Assembly: GCA_963575745.1 (NCBI GenBank)
Contig: CAUYUJ010019895.1
Span: 97,501 to 161,500, forward strand
Direction: 5' to 3'
DNA: 64,000 nt
DNA from: Prorocentrum cordatum
Lineage: Eukaryota; Sar; Dinophyceae; Prorocentrales; Prorocentraceae
The notes under the pieces are model-generated. The model made no database searches, was not told the DNA's origin, and worked only from the letters and a program-made list of their open reading frames with translations. Position numbers and translations under genes: made by a program. This document shows, in pieces, positions 23,640 through 34,619 of the stretch (position 1 is its first letter; each line of letters starts with the position of its first letter).

Positions 23640-23960
23640 TCCCCCTCCTCGTCCTCCTCGCCGTCCTCCTCCCTCTCCTCCTCGTCATCGCCTTCCTCGT
23701 CCTCCTCGTCCTCCTCCTGGCCCTTCCCCTCCTCGTCCTCCTCGCCCTCTTCCCCCTCCTCCTCCTCCTCCTCCTCCTCCTCCTCCTCCTCCTCCTCGTC
23801 CTCCTCCGCCTCCTCCTCCTCCTCCTCTCCTACTCCCCTTCCTCGCAGCAAACTCGGACACGCACCATCTGGTTCGTTCGTTTTTCCTCCTCTTCCTCCT
23901 CCTTCTCCTCCTCCTCCTCCTCCTCGCCCTCCTTGTCCTCCTCCTTCGGAGGTGGGGGCG
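23640..23960 (+). repeat. (CTC)n / CGTCCTC pyrimidine tract
   Basis: TCGTCCTCCTCG words grade into pure CTC at 23755-23795 and again near 23900-23930. The minus strand gives a long acidic frame that I do not call. Confidence 0.9.
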
Positions 23961-24145
23961 GAGGCAGAATGACGATGATCATGTTGATGATGAGGAACAG
24001 ATGGCGGGATGAGCGAGCAGAGAAGGATGATTACTCGGCGCGGAGATCTCCATAAGCGCACCTCATAACTCTTGTCACATCTCGCTGAGGAACTCCGACT
24101 GTGAGCATCTGGGTGTGAGATCGAGCCCGTGTAGACGACAGGCGC

Positions 24146-24168
24146 GACGACGACGACGACGACGACGT
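24146..24168 (+). repeat. (GAC)n microsatellite
   Basis: Seven to eight perfect CGA/GAC triplets. Confidence 0.85.
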
Positions 24169-24499
24169 CAGAGACGACTTGAGTGAATTGTTCAACCCTG
24201 GACATCTTTCAGGAGAGATGGGGGGCCTTGCGGAGAAGAGTTGGAGGGATCCCCCTTGTCTTTCTCACTGCGGCAGCTCAGGCAAGCGCGCGTGGCGTCG
24301 CTACGCCTGCTCACTGACGTGCTGCTCGCGGCGCCTGCTGGCATCTGGAGTGCCCGAGTGCCATGCCGGTTCTATCCCGGTAGCCACCTGAGCGTGGGCC
24401 GTTAGGCGGGATTGATCTGAGTAGGAGCGAGTCCGATGACCTGATTGAGTCTGAGTCCGAGTGAGTTTGAATGAAGAAGCGATGTGGCTGAGCCTGCGC

Positions 24500-25285
24500 G
24501 GGGAACGGTGGGTCTGTGGTGAACCAGCGCCGCGCCTGAAACATCCTCGCAACCTGCTTCGAACGCTAACGAGTACGCCCAACACAACAGGCAGACCGCC
24601 TGAGACCTGGGCGCGAACGGGCCCGCGATATACCCCTGGCGGCCTCCCTCTCTGGGGTGCTGGAGCCAGCGCTTCGGGTGAGACACCCCCAGCCTGCCCT
24701 GAACGCAGACGGGCCTGGCCACCTGAACAGGCGAATCGCCCGAGGCATCCCCACCACCCGGTCGCGAACTTGCCCGCGGTGTGCCCCCCGGCGCCCCCCC
24801 CCCCCCCCCATGGGGTGCTGGAGCCGGCGCCTCGCCCGCGACATCCTCGCAGCCCGCTTGGAGCGCAGGGGGGTCCGCCCACCAAAGCAGGCGAAGCGCG
24901 TGAGACCTGGGCGCGGTCGGGTCCGCGATGTACCCCCTGGGCGCCTCCCTGTCTCCCTGGTGCTGGAAGCAGCGCCTCGCTTGGGACCTTACAGTCTGGC
25001 GCTGAACGCAGACGGGTCTGGCCACCAGAACCGGCAAACCGCCTGAGACATCCCCACGGACTGGGCGCGAACGGACCCGTGATATGATCCCTGCGCCCCC
25101 TCCTTAGGGTGCTGAAGCCAGCTCTTCGCTTAAGACATCCTTGCAATCAGCTTGGGACGCTGACGAGTCTGGCCGTTGAAACAGACGAGCCGCTCGAGAT
25201 ATCCCTACATTTTGGCGGCCTCTTTTCGGGAGTGGTGGAACCAGCCACTCGGCTGAGACATCCTCGTTCCCCGGGCGCGAACGAG
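24500..25285 (+). repeat. Diverged satellite, unit about 150 bp, five to six units
   Basis: The anchor GGTGCTGGAGCCAGCGC(C/T)TCG recurs, with variants, near 24516, 24655, 24813, 24958, 25108 and 25233. The middle of each unit carries AGGCGAACCGCCTGAGAC, itself similar to the anchor end, so the unit may be a doubled 75-bp repeat. Units differ by roughly a quarter of sites. No open frame is conserved across them. Confidence 0.75.
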
Positions 25286-25289
25286 GGTA

Positions 25290-25565
25290 TGAATGAGAGT
25301 GGGTCTCAGTGCGAGTGAGCGCGAGTGAGTCTGAGTGTGTTCAGTGTGTGTGTGTGTGTGTATGTGTGTGTGCGCGCTTGGGTATGGGTGAGTTCGGGTG
25401 CGAGTGAGTCAGGGTGTGACTGGGTCTGAGTATGGTTGGGTCTGACTGTGAGTGAGATCCAATATGTGTGAGCCTGAATGCGAGTGAGTCTGAGTGTGAA
25501 TGAGCCCGAGTCAGGGATTATGAGTACGAGTGAGTGTGAGTGTGAGTGGGCCCGAAGGTGAGACG
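25290..25565 (+). repeat. Degenerate GAGTGTGAGTGAGTCTGA repeat
   Basis: Six-base GTGAGT / GAGTCT units with changes, including a pure TG run at 25342-25368. A few units also precede the satellite at 24418-24470. Confidence 0.75.
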
Positions 25566-25569
25566 GGAA

Positions 25570-27130
25570 GAGGAGGAGGGCGGTGAGGAGGCAAGGGGGG
25601 TGAGGAGGCAGCGCGTTCGGAGTAAGTTCAAAAACCACCTATTGGAATATAGGGAGTACTGAGGGGTACGAGGTGTGATTCATGAGGAGCCAGGCAGGAG
25701 GTAGGATGAGGGGTGGTGGTGGTGGTGATGACGATGACTGTTATTAGGGGAAAGATGATGACGGATGTGTATGACGATGCTGTGGGCAGAAAGGCAGTCG
25801 AACGACCGAAAAATATGTGCAGGGGAGGTGCAGCAGCAGAAGGGTGTTGATGACGAGAGGGAGGATGAGTGGCAGCATGCAGCGATCAGAAGAAGAAGGA
25901 GCAGCAGAGTACGCCAAAACGTTTCAACCGCGCTGCAAGACACCCTGCCGTCCCAAGTCTCTAGCTTATGGTGCGCATGTGCCATCCTTTTTGCTGCAGT
26001 GCCCATTTCGAGAGACGGACACCTCATGAGGCTGCCATCCGGGCGAGCCCGGTCATGAAACCTGAGGACCTCTCAAGCGATTGCCCCAGTTTGCAACAGG
26101 CACCGGCCTCCCTTCGTGCAGCAGGCACATAAGTTCCAGCGTCCGGTCGTTGAAATTGAGGACGTGCGAAGCGAGGAGGAGGAGTGGAGGAGGAGGAGGA
26201 GGCTTTTCAAAACCATCCGCCCTCCACCCTGATAGCTGTTGCGTGCCTGTGTCAGGAGGTGCCACCCTCCATCGATGTGGCCGGTGCCATGTTTCAAGGC
26301 GGGCGTGCGCGCGGCTACGCGAGAGCCCCTTTTTGATGAAAGGTACCGGCCTACATCCTCGCGGCTACAGTCGGCCAGAATCAAATTTTGGCGCGATACG
26401 GATGCAAGGGCCTTGGAAGGACATCTCGAAGCTTCTCGAGCGGGGCGCGGCCAACGACAGTGGTCAAGGATGGACCGAGGAGGCAAGGATGCTAGAGCAC
26501 CCTTGGGAAGGGTTCCCATCCCTACTATGCGGGTTGACCGTACTGGAAGGCCCAAGCCTCAGCATCCCACGTGGTAGAGAAGTCTCAGGCGAAACGCCCG
26601 GTCCGCCGTACTGGCACGTCTGGTGGTGCGACAGGGAGGAGTTCTCGATAGGGAACAGGACGGAGGAGTTGCACGAGGCGGATGGGGCAGATGTGGAGGA
26701 CTGTTTTCGGCTTCGCGCGGGAAGGGGGGCGAGGAGGAGCTAGGCAGCATCAACCACAAGGAGTAGGAGGAGCCGGAGGTTGGGCAGGGAGCAGGAGCAG
26801 GAGGATGGGACGTCTGCCTGGCTTTGCGCAGGAGACAACGTCCTTCGTCGAGGGCCTGCGAGGCGCGATGGAGGACCAGTCGCGTTTTGCCACCTCTGCA
26901 TCATCGCACGGGTGCCATATGCTGTGGGATAAGCGCTCGTGAGTGGCAAAGGAGAGAACCTTACCATGGGCCAAGGTTTCTGCTCGAAGGGGATTGCTCA
27001 GTGGGATGGTGAGGGGGAGGATGAGAGTGAGGACTGGATGACGAGACGGAGGCGTAGGAGAGATGGGCGGAGGAATAATCTTAGGAGGAGGAGGAGGAAG
27101 AGGAGGAGAGAAAGGATGAGGCGTGAGTAC
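25570..27130. other. Unique region with protein-like frames, no gene recognised
   Basis: About 1.5 kb with little simple repeat. Several stretches read protein-like in different + frames, such as PPFVQQAHKFQRPVVEIED near 26105 and RLPGFAQETTSFVEGLRGAM near 26810. No stretch ties to a known family and no phase-matched exon pair was found. It may be a decayed gene or exons of one. Confidence 0.25.
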
Positions 27131-27539
27131 GTGTGCGTGTGTGTGGTAGCTGGCGGTGGGATGGAAGGGTAGGGCAACATGAGGAGGTGGAGGAGAAGGA
27201 TGAGCAGCAGCAGTTGCGGGGCGAGGATCTGGATGAGGACCAGGAGGAAAACGGGGAGAACCTAACAAGCGCCGACAGGGGCCGGCACGAGCATGCAGGC
27301 TCGTTGGTTGGTGCTGGAGTGCGATCCCGCCATGCATTCCGCCCCCGCAGCGGGAGGGGGGGATCATTAGTAGATCACCCGCCCAGATGCTCCCCCCTCT
27401 CCCTCATCATCACCCATGACGGGGACATGAGAGGAGCATGATAAGCAAGGGTAGGCCGATGCTTCCTTCAGATGCCCTACTTTCTCCCCCGCCACCAGGA
27501 GGAGGGAGGGCGAGGGGGAATAGGGAGGAGAGGGGGGAA

Positions 27540-27610
27540 GACGAGGACGAGGAGGACGAGGAGGAGGAGGAGGAGGAGGAGGAGGAGGAGGAGGAGGAGG
27601 AGGAGGAGGG
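27540..27610 (+). repeat. (GGA)n microsatellite
   Basis: GACGAGGAGGAC leads into pure GGA triplets for about 60 bases. Confidence 0.9.
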
Positions 27611-28179
27611 GAAGTCAGTCGGTGACGCGCCGATTTCAGATGCATCCAATGGCCTTCAGCCCATCCCTCCACCGTGAATGGGTTGTGGGTACGGAGCCGT
27701 TGGGATCTCGTGGGAGGTTTGGGAGGCTTCTTGGGGGCCGTTTGGGGTCTTCTTGGGGCCTCTTTTACGCCTCTTGGGGCCTCTTGGGGCCTCCTGGGCG
27801 CCGCTTGGGGCCTCCTGGGGACCTCTTGGGGCGAAATTCTCAGATGTTCGGCTCGTGTTCCCTCTCTCGAGCCCCTTTCGGGGCCGTCTTGGGACACTCT
27901 TGGGCTGTCTTGGGCGCCTCTTGGGCCGTCTTGGGGCGCCCTCAGGCCGTCTTAGGGCCTCTTGGAGGCCTCTTGGGCCGTTTGGGGGTGGTCTTGGGGG
28001 CCATTTGGGCCGTCTTGCAGCGTCGGGAAGCAGAAAAGGCGAGAACGCCCAAATCTTTCAAACACCTAGGGCAAGTCAATGATGTCTGCCTCTTGGGGCC
28101 CTCTTTGGAGGCATGTTGAGGCCTCATGTTGATGCCATCTTGGGCGTCTTGGAGCGATTTTTCGGGGACTCGGGGCCCT

Positions 28180-28616
28180 CCTCCTTATCCTCCTCCTCCT
28201 CCTCCTCCTCCTCCTCCTCTTCCTCCTCCTCCTCCTCCTCCTCCTCCTCCTCCTCCTCCTCCTCCTTCCTCCTCTTGGCCCCGTCCTTGGGGCCTCGTGA
28301 AACCCTCCTGGCCTGTCGTCAGGTCCCGTTTTGGGGGCCTGGGCCCGAAACAATCATGCGATAAGCCGCGGGGCCAAGGGGCACGCGACAAGCACCGACA
28401 GATTTGAGAATTTTGGCTCTGGGCCCCTCCTTCTCCTCCTCCTCCTCCTCCTCCTCCTCCTCCTCCTCCTCTTCCTCCCCCTCCTCCTCCCTCCTCTCCT
28501 CCTCCTCCTCCTCCTCCTCCTCTTCCTCCTCCTCCTCCTCCTCTTCCTCCTCCTCCTCCTCCTCTTCCTCCTCCTCCTCCTCCTCCTCCTCCTCCTTCTC
28601 CTCCTCCTCCTCCTCT
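28180..28616 (+). repeat. Two (CTC)n tracts inside Family F
   Basis: CTC at 28186-28268 and 28430-28616, with CTTCCTC interruptions. They lie inside the Family F copy and separate its parts. Confidence 0.9.
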
Positions 28617-28736
28617 TGGGCCCGAACATGTCATGCGACGAGCCGCAGGGAACCCGGAGGGCACGCGACAAGCCACGATAGATGTGAGAACTTGGGCTCC
28701 GGGCCCCTTACATCCAAGAAGAAACAACCACACAAG

Positions 28737-28873
28737 CATAAAGTTTTGGCGCTCCGCGCAGATTTCTTGGATCCGCGTCTGGGCCCCCCAGCGGCGCCTC
28801 CGGCGCCGCCGCTGGCGCTGGGAGGGGCCTAGCGCGAATCCAAGAAATCCGCGCGGAGCGCCAAACGTTTATG
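28737..28873. mobile_element. Family A palindromic element, copy 1
   Basis: Almost a full palindrome. The first 41 bases (CATAAAGTTTTGGCGCTCCG and on) pair with the last 41 with about four mismatches. The centre is GGCGCCTCCGGCGCCGCC. It is non-coding and MITE-like. It splits the Family F copy, so it or its flanking tract arrived later. Confidence 0.7.
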
Positions 28874-29182
28874 TTTACGTGGTGTTTCTTCTTCTACTAC
28901 AGACTCCTCAGGAAGGAGGACGGAGGCTCCAGGGACTAGGCAGAGGACCTGAGGACACGCCCACTCCGTGTCCAGAGGCACGGTGGCGGATCGCCCTGGA
29001 TTTAGGTTCGCCCCGAGAAGAGACCGAATCGATACGCTCTCGAAAGCGGGCGGGGGGTCAGCCTCTGCAAGGCCGGGAGGAAGGGGGGGCAACGAGTAGG
29101 TTGGGCGATGGTCAAGATTCCTTTCCTTCGCCTCCTGATCTGCTGCCCCTTCGTCCTCTTCCCGCTCCTACAGTGGAGGCCC

Positions 29183-29340
29183 ATGCCAAGAAACACCCTG
29201 CTTGCCTCCAGGGTGCCCAGGGTTTCCTGGGTTTCGATGGTTTTGCGTTATGGAGAACGTGACGTTTTCCCACACCAAAAAACCAGCGGACGTCCTGGGG
29301 TCCCAGGGTTGGACCTCTTGTGGAATATATTTTGCGGATG
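29183..29340 (+). repeat. Family E dispersed repeat, copy 2
   Basis: Begins CATGCCAAGAAACACCCTGC and continues TTGCCTCCAGGGTGCCCAGG, GGGTTTCGATGGTTTTGCG, CCCACACCAAAAAACCAGCG, GACGTCCTGGGGTCCCAGGG and CTCTTGTGGA. It matches copies 1 and 3 in order. Confidence 0.65.
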
Positions 29341-29694
29341 AGTCTCAAAGTTTGTTGAGGATGTTCGCTTGCCTTGATGGCTGGCCCTCTCGGACCCTGC
29401 TGAGCACGGAAAGGGGCGCAGGCGAGATCCAGAAAGCACGGTGTCAGGGCAACGCTGGGGACGCTGGGGAACGAGGGATCTCGCTCTGCCCAGGTGCGCA
29501 CACCCCTGGCCTCCACCCTGCTGCCGCCGCGAGACTCCGTTCCGCGCTGCAGTGGTCCTCGCCCTCCTGCCCCTGGCCGTCCTGCTCCTCCTCCCTCTGC
29601 CCGCTCCTCCTTCCGACGCCCCGGCCTCTCCTCGCCCCCCGGCGGCGGTGCGGGCCGGGCCCCGCGGGCAGAAGCCAGGAGGGGCGAGAGGCAG

Positions 29695-29950
29695 GAGGGG
29701 AGGAGCAGGAGGAGGAGGAGGAGGAGGAGGAAGAGGAACGAGGAGGAGGAACGAGGAGGAGGAGGAGGAGGAGGAGGAGGAGGAACGAGGAGGAGGAACG
29801 AGGAGGAGGAGGAGGAGGAGGAGGAGGAGGAGGATGAGGAACGAGGAGGGGAACGAGGAGGAGGTGGAGGAGGAGGAGGAGGAACGAGAGGAGGAGGAGG
29901 ATGAGGAGGAGGAGGAGGAGGAGGAGGAGGAGGAGGAGGAGGAGGAGCGA
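29695..29950 (+). repeat. (GGA)n tract with GGAACGAGGAGGAGGAAC units
   Basis: GGA triplets with regularly spaced AACGAGG interruptions, so a longer unit of 15-18 bases is superimposed on the triplet. Confidence 0.9.
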
Positions 29951-30016
29951 CGAGTAAGAGGGATGCAAGGGGAGGGAGGCAGGAGGAGCGAGGATAATCA
30001 TAGAAGAGCATGGCTG

Positions 30017-30170
30017 CATACGCGTAAACCGTCGGGGCTCCGCGCAGGCTTCTTTGGATCGGCGACGGCGCTGGGCCTCCCTCCCTGGCGCGTGGAGCTC
30101 GCCGGGGGCGGCGCCGCGGCCGATTTCCGATGCGATCCGAGGAATCCGCGTGCAGCTCAAGAAGTTGATG
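30017..30170. mobile_element. Family A palindromic element, copy 2
   Basis: Ends GCATACGCGTAAAC and AAGTTGATG. Shared parts are GGGGCTCCGCGCAGGCTTCT, GGATCGGCG, GGCGGCGCCG and GATCCGAGGAATCCGCG. More diverged than copy 1. Confidence 0.6.
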
Positions 30171-30219
30171 CTTCTGCAGATTTATTGTTTCTCTTTCTGT
30201 CTCTTCCCTGTTCAGGGAA

Positions 30220-30335
30220 ACAGGAGAATGAGGAGGAGGATGCGGAAGAGGAAGAGTAGGAGGAGGAGGAGAAGGAGGAGGAGGAGGAGGAGGAGAGGAG
30301 GGAGGAGGAGGAGGAGGAGGAGGAGGAGGAGGATT
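30220..30335 (+). repeat. (GGA)n tract
   Basis: GAGGAGGATGCGG leads into pure GGA triplets. Confidence 0.9.
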
Positions 30336-30359
30336 CTCCTAGAATCTCTGAGGGCCGTG

Positions 30360-30800
30360 AGTCGGATGTTGTACAACATGTACGTCAGACAGCACTGTGC
30401 ACTGCAGAACCACCAATGAACACATAGTGATTTCCCACCAGTGTCGATAACCTTGCGCCCAAGCCAACTAGCCCAAGGCGAGTGCGCTTCTTTCCAGGCT
30501 ATGCTGGCGCTGCGTGACCACACGTTTGCTGGAAACGAACACAACCCAACCCACAACCCGACCCAATGCATACAACCCAACCCAGTCCACTGTCAGGCCC
30601 CCCCCCAATCTCCTGAAAAACCGTCGATCTCGCAGAAGCACGGGCCCGATGTACTGGGCGGCCTGCGCGAACGTGTTCGTCTGGGCGAATGCCGAATTGA
30701 TCATTCTTCACCACCTACACCCCACAGCATTTTGGACCCCTGTGTCCCACCGTGGGGACCTCGGGGCCGGGGCCTGGGCGGCGCCGTCCCCCTTCCCGAG
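30360..30800. other. Unique sequence, nothing recognised
   Basis: It includes an ACCCAACCC-type short repeat at 30540-30590. No known domain in any frame. Confidence 0.35.
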
Positions 30801-30806
30801 AGGAGC

Positions 30807-31122
30807 AGTTGAGGAGGAGGAGGAGGAGGAGGAGGAGGGGAGGGAGGGAGGAGGAGGAGGAGGAGAAAAAGTAAGTTGGGGGGTTGGTGGGAAGATAAGG
30901 AGGAGGAGGAGGAGGAGTAGGAGGAAGGAGGAGGAGCAGGAGCAGGAGAAGAATGAGTGGAGGACAGGAGGAAAGAGGATGAGGAGCAGGAGGAGGAGCA
31001 GGAGGAGTGAGGAGGAGACAGGAGGAGGAAGGTGGAGGAGGAGGAGGAGCAGGAGGAGGAGGAGGAGGAGCAGGAGGAGGAGGAGGAGGAGGAGCAGGAG
31101 GAGGTGGAGGAGGAGGAGGACA
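30807..31122 (+). repeat. (GGA)n tract with AGCAGGAGG variants
   Basis: About 315 purine-rich bases on the + strand. Confidence 0.9.
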
Positions 31123-31124
31123 AA

Positions 31125-31390
31125 TTGTGCCAGTCGGAGTTTTTGCTCACGGCGCGCGAGGGGGGCCCCTGGGGCGGCTGCAGGAGGAGGAGGAGGAGGA
31201 GCGGCCTGGCGGGGGTGGCCCGCGGCCGCTCCCTGCAGGAGCTCTTCGCCGAGTGGCTGAGCAGAAAGCGCCGCCGCGAGCCGCCCTGCCGTCCTTCCCT
31301 CTCCGCGTCTGGGCACGGACGAGAAGGAGGATCCGGACGAGGCCAGGACGAGGCTCCCGAGCGTCTCGTGCCGGCCTCGTCTGGCCCGAG
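31125..31390 (+). CDS. Possible exon, unknown protein
   Basis: Between repeats lies about 265 bases of non-repetitive, GC-rich sequence. One open + frame reads SEFLLTAREGGPWGGC and later GRSLQELFAEWLSRKRRREP. The composition is protein-like, but no family is recognised and no splice partner was found. Confidence 0.2.
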
Positions 31391-31531
31391 GCAAGTCCGC
31401 TCCAGAGCGTTCGGGCACGCTCTCAGAGCGTTCCGGAGAGCTCTGCAGAGGCCGCTGCGCCCGAGCCGCCGGATCTCAGAGATTCTCGACGTATCCTCAT
31501 CCAAGTGCTTCCGCGTCCTGGCTTCGTGTAA
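31390..31531 (+). repeat. Family L dispersed repeat, copy 1
   Basis: Matches 37385-37530: GCGTTC.GG, CGGGCACGCTCT, AGAGGCCGC, GCCGC.GGATCTCA.A, ATTCTCGA, TATCCTCA and CGTCCTGGCT in the same order. No coding content recognised. Confidence 0.6.
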
Positions 31532-31534
31532 GTG

Positions 31535-31581
31535 GGGGTGGTGATGACGCTGATCAAGATGATGATTATGTTGATGATGAC

Positions 31582-31612
<31 letters not shown>

Positions 31613-31637
31613 ATGATGATGATGATGATGATGATGC

Positions 31638-31668
<31 letters not shown>

Positions 31669-31880
31669 AATGACGATCATTATGATCATGATGATCATGA
31701 TGATGACGACGCTGGTGGTGATAGTGGATACGAGCATGAAGATGATGACGATGATGATGCTGTTGTTGATGATGATGGTGATGATGATAATGATAATGAT
31801 GATGCTGATGATGATGATGATGATGATGTTGATGTTGAATATGCTGACGATGATGCTAGTTATCGTGATGCTGCTGAGGA
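31535..31880 (+). repeat. (GAT)n microsatellite, first block
   Basis: GAT triplets with GCT, GTT, TAT and CAT variants, about 345 bases. Confidence 0.95.
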
Positions 31881-31925
31881 TGAGGAGGAGGAGGAAGAGG
31901 AGGAGGCAGAAGTCTCGAGACATTC

Positions 31926-32064
31926 AAGGCCGAATTTGTTTGTCGTTTTCGGCCTCTGGGTGTTTCTCGCCAGAATCGTCGAAAAGAACCCCAGGATGAA
32001 ATATCGGTCCTGGGAAAGGGGTACAGAATTCTGGGGGTCTACGTCGTGAAAAAAACACGACGTC
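31926..32064 (-). mobile_element. Family C element, copy 2, with terminal hairpin
   Basis: Read in reverse it starts at the ACGTCGTG hairpin: a perfect 8-bp stem 32041-32048 / 32056-32063 with a seven-A loop. It then has a CCCCCAGA block and ends in CGGCCTTGAA. It sits between two GAT tracts and so marks where a longer tract was split or two tracts were joined. Confidence 0.55.
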
Positions 32065-32067
32065 GAG

Positions 32068-32583
32068 GGTGATGCTGATGATGATGATGATGGTGCTGGT
32101 CATTATGTTTATGAGTATGATTGTGATGTTGATGATGTTGATGCTGATAATGATGATGACGATGATGATGTGGATGATCATGCTGATGATGATGATGATG
32201 GAAGTGGTGATGATAGTGATGCTGATGCGGCTGCTGATGATGCTGAGGACGATGACGATAATGATGACGATGATGCTGATTACGATTATGACGATTATGA
32301 CCATGATGATGATGGTGATGGTGATGATGATGCTGTTGATGATGACGTATATGATGATGATGTTGATGTTGATGTTGATGTTGTTGATGCCGATAATGAT
32401 GATGCTGATGATGATGGTGATGGTGATGATGATGATGATGATGCTGATGCTGCTTCTGCTGGTGGTGATGCTGATGATTATGATGGTGCTGCTGATGATG
32501 ATGATAATGCTGATGCTGATGTTGATGCTGATGATGATGATGATGCTCATGAGCATGATGATGATGATGATGATGCTGCTGTT

Positions 32584-32653
<70 letters not shown>

Positions 32654-32663
32654 TTGATGCTGC

Positions 32664-32736
<73 letters not shown>

Positions 32737-32825
32737 GGTGGTGGTGGTGATGATGATGCTGCTGCTGATGATGATGATGATCATGATCATGATCATGATC
32801 ATGATGATTATGATGAGTATTATTA
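32068..32825 (+). repeat. (GAT)n microsatellite, 760-bp block
   Basis: Nearly every triplet is GAT, with GCT, GTT, GGT, TAT and CAT variants arranged in short higher-order units. A GGT run lies at 32720-32747 and an ATGATC run at 32772-32800. It is open in several frames (poly-Asp, poly-Met, poly-Ile on the reverse strand). I do not call a gene because no start context, flanking coding sequence or non-repeat portion exists. Confidence 0.95.
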
Positions 32826-32829
32826 GGGG

Positions 32830-32915
32830 GAGGAGGGGGAATAAGAGGAGGAGGATGAGGAGGAGGAGGAGGAAGAGGAGGAGGAGGAGGAGGAGGAGGA
32901 GGGTGAGGAGAAACC
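32830..32915 (+). repeat. (GGA)n microsatellite
   Basis: Directly follows the GAT block. Confidence 0.9.
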
Positions 32916-32930
32916 GAGCACAGCGCACCT

Positions 32931-33055
32931 GCATAAGGATAACCTTTCGGAGCTCAGCGCTGATTTCTTGACTCCGGCGCCGCCCCTTGCACGCTCCGCG
33001 CGCCAGGGAGGGTGGTCCAGCGCCGTTCCAGGAAAGCCGCGCGCACCTCCGACAG
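32931..33055. mobile_element. Family A palindromic element, copy 3
   Basis: Begins GCATAAGGATAACC. It carries CTCAGCGCTGATTTCTTG, CGGCGCCGCC, CGCTCCGCGCGCCAGGGAGG and GCGCCGTTCCAGGAAAGCCG. Diverged. Confidence 0.55.
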
Positions 33056-33099
33056 TTTCTCTTTGTGTGATCTGTTGCTCGAACAGGGAGGCGAGGACG

Positions 33100-33900
33100 G
33101 AACCCGAGGAGGAGGAACGGTGGGACTGGGACTGGGACAGGGAAGAAAGAGCATTCGGAGGATTCGGAGGAGGCGGAGGCGGAGGGCAGGGGGATTTGGG
33201 AGACGGAGGGAGGCGGGAGGAGGGAGCAGTGATGAGGGGGGAAGGTGGGCGCAGGAGGGGGAGGGAATGGAGGAGGGTCAAGCGAGGAGGAGGAGAGTGA
33301 AGAGGAGGATTGGAGGAGGGAGGAGGTAGGAGGAAGGAGAGGATGAGGAGGAGGAGGAGGAGAAGTAGGAGAGAGGAGAGGAGGAGGAGGGAGGAGGAAG
33401 GAAGGAGAGGCACACCCACACACTCGGGGGATGGGGGAGGGGAGGGGGGGGAGGAGGAGGAGGAGGAGGCGGAGGAGCGAGGAGGAGGAGGAGGAGGAGG
33501 GGAGGAGGAGGAGGTAGGAGGAGTGAGGCGGAGGGGGGAGAGGATTCGCAGGCGGGTGAGGAGGGGCGGAGGAGGTGGCAGGAGGGATGAGAGAGGGGGA
33601 GCGAGGAGGGAATAGCGGAGCGGGCGGAGGGGAAGGGGGGGGGGGGGGGGGGGGGGGGGGGGAGGCGGCGGGAGCCTGAAGCAGGGAAGTTTGGGGGTGG
33701 AGCGAGCAGGGAGAGGGAGGAGTGAGTTGTGGGCCCGGGTGGGGGGGGGGGATGGGGAGAGGGGAGAGGTAAGGAGAGAGAGGGGGAAGGGGGAGGAGAG
33801 CGCGGCGAGCGACGCGACGAGCTGCGAGCTGGGGGGATGGGGGAGGGGGGAGCGAGCTGCGAGCTTGAGGGGGGTAGGGGGCGAGGAGCGAGGAGCGAAG
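33100..33900 (+). repeat. Purine-rich GGA/GGGA region with a 28-G run
   Basis: About 800 bases of A and G on the + strand with GGAGGAGG and GGGGAGGGGG words. An unbroken run of 28 G lies at 33635-33662. The reverse strand yields the longest open frame of the window (31924-33912), which is entirely repeat-derived. Confidence 0.9.
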
Positions 33901-34204
33901 ACCACACCCCAAGCCCGTGCGACTCGGCTGCGCTGCGCTGCCGTGTCGTCCGGGCAGTCATTCCGCTCAGTCACGCCAACCCGTTGCCGACGCCGTCGTA
34001 GGCGCCGCCGCGGCCGCCGTCCTCGCTATCTTCGTCGTCGCCGCTTATCGTCGTCGTCCTTGGGAAGGCGGAGGAAGGTGGGAGAAGTAGCAGAGGGAGA
34101 ACGAGGCTGCCTCCGCGCACCCTCATATCAGGGGCCCTCGGCCTTCTGCTCCCCCGCCGCCTCCCTCCTCTTGCCCCTGCTCCCTCCTGCTCCCCATCGA
34201 TCAT

Positions 34205-34560
34205 CCTCCTCTTGTTGATGCTCCTTCTCGCCCGCCTCCTCCTCCTCCTCCTTCCTCCATCCTCCTCCCCCTTCCTCCATTCTCCTCCTCCTCCTCCTCC
34301 TCCTCCTCCTCCTCCTCCTCCTCCTCCTCCTCCCCTCCTCCCTTCCTCCTCCTCCTCCTCCTTCCTCCCCCTCCCTCCTCCTCCTCCTCCTCCTCCTCCT
34401 TCCTCCTCCTCCTCCTCCTCCTCCTCCTCCTCCTCCTCCTCCTCCTCTCCTCTCTCTCCTCCCTCCTCCTCCTCCTCCTACTCCTCCTCCTCCTCCTCCT
34501 CCTTCCTATTCCCCCTTCCCTCCCCCTCCCCCTCCCCTCCCCCTTCCCTCCCTCCCTCCC
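34205..34560 (+). repeat. (CTC)n pyrimidine tract
   Basis: CTC runs at 34275-34335, 34375-34400 and 34405-34447, then CCCTCCC. The purine strand flips relative to 33.1-33.9 kb. Confidence 0.9.
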
Positions 34561-34619
34561 AATCTCCCCGCTCCATGCCATCCCTCCTCCCTTCCCCTCC
34601 CTCCTCCGTCTTCCTCCTC

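Larger units (their letters stand above)
27655..28986 (+). mobile_element. Family F composite repeat, copy 2 (interrupted)
   Basis: Same landmark order as 4920-5762, stretched to 1.33 kb by later events. A CTC tract (28180-28268) replaces part of the CTTGGG array. The block GGGGCACGCGACAAGC..TTTGAGAATTTTGGCTC (28375-28425) is followed by a second CTC tract (28430-28616). The block is then repeated (28655-28710), and a Family A element (28737-28873) separates it from the end block GGCTCCAGGGACTAGGCA / ACACGCCCACTCCGTG / GAGGCACGGTGG (28906-28986). Confidence 0.7.

Noticed and set aside
24364-24390. tRNA gene
   Set aside because: T-arm-like 3' half only. No closing acceptor stem or anticodon arm at tRNA spacing.
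32170-32826. 218-codon acidic frame (poly-Asp)
   Set aside because: Direct translation of the GAT microsatellite. Equal frames exist in the other phases.
31924-33912. 662-codon open frame on the minus strand
   Set aside because: Entirely translated GGA/GAT repeat and G runs (poly-Pro, poly-Ser, poly-Ile). No non-repeat domain.
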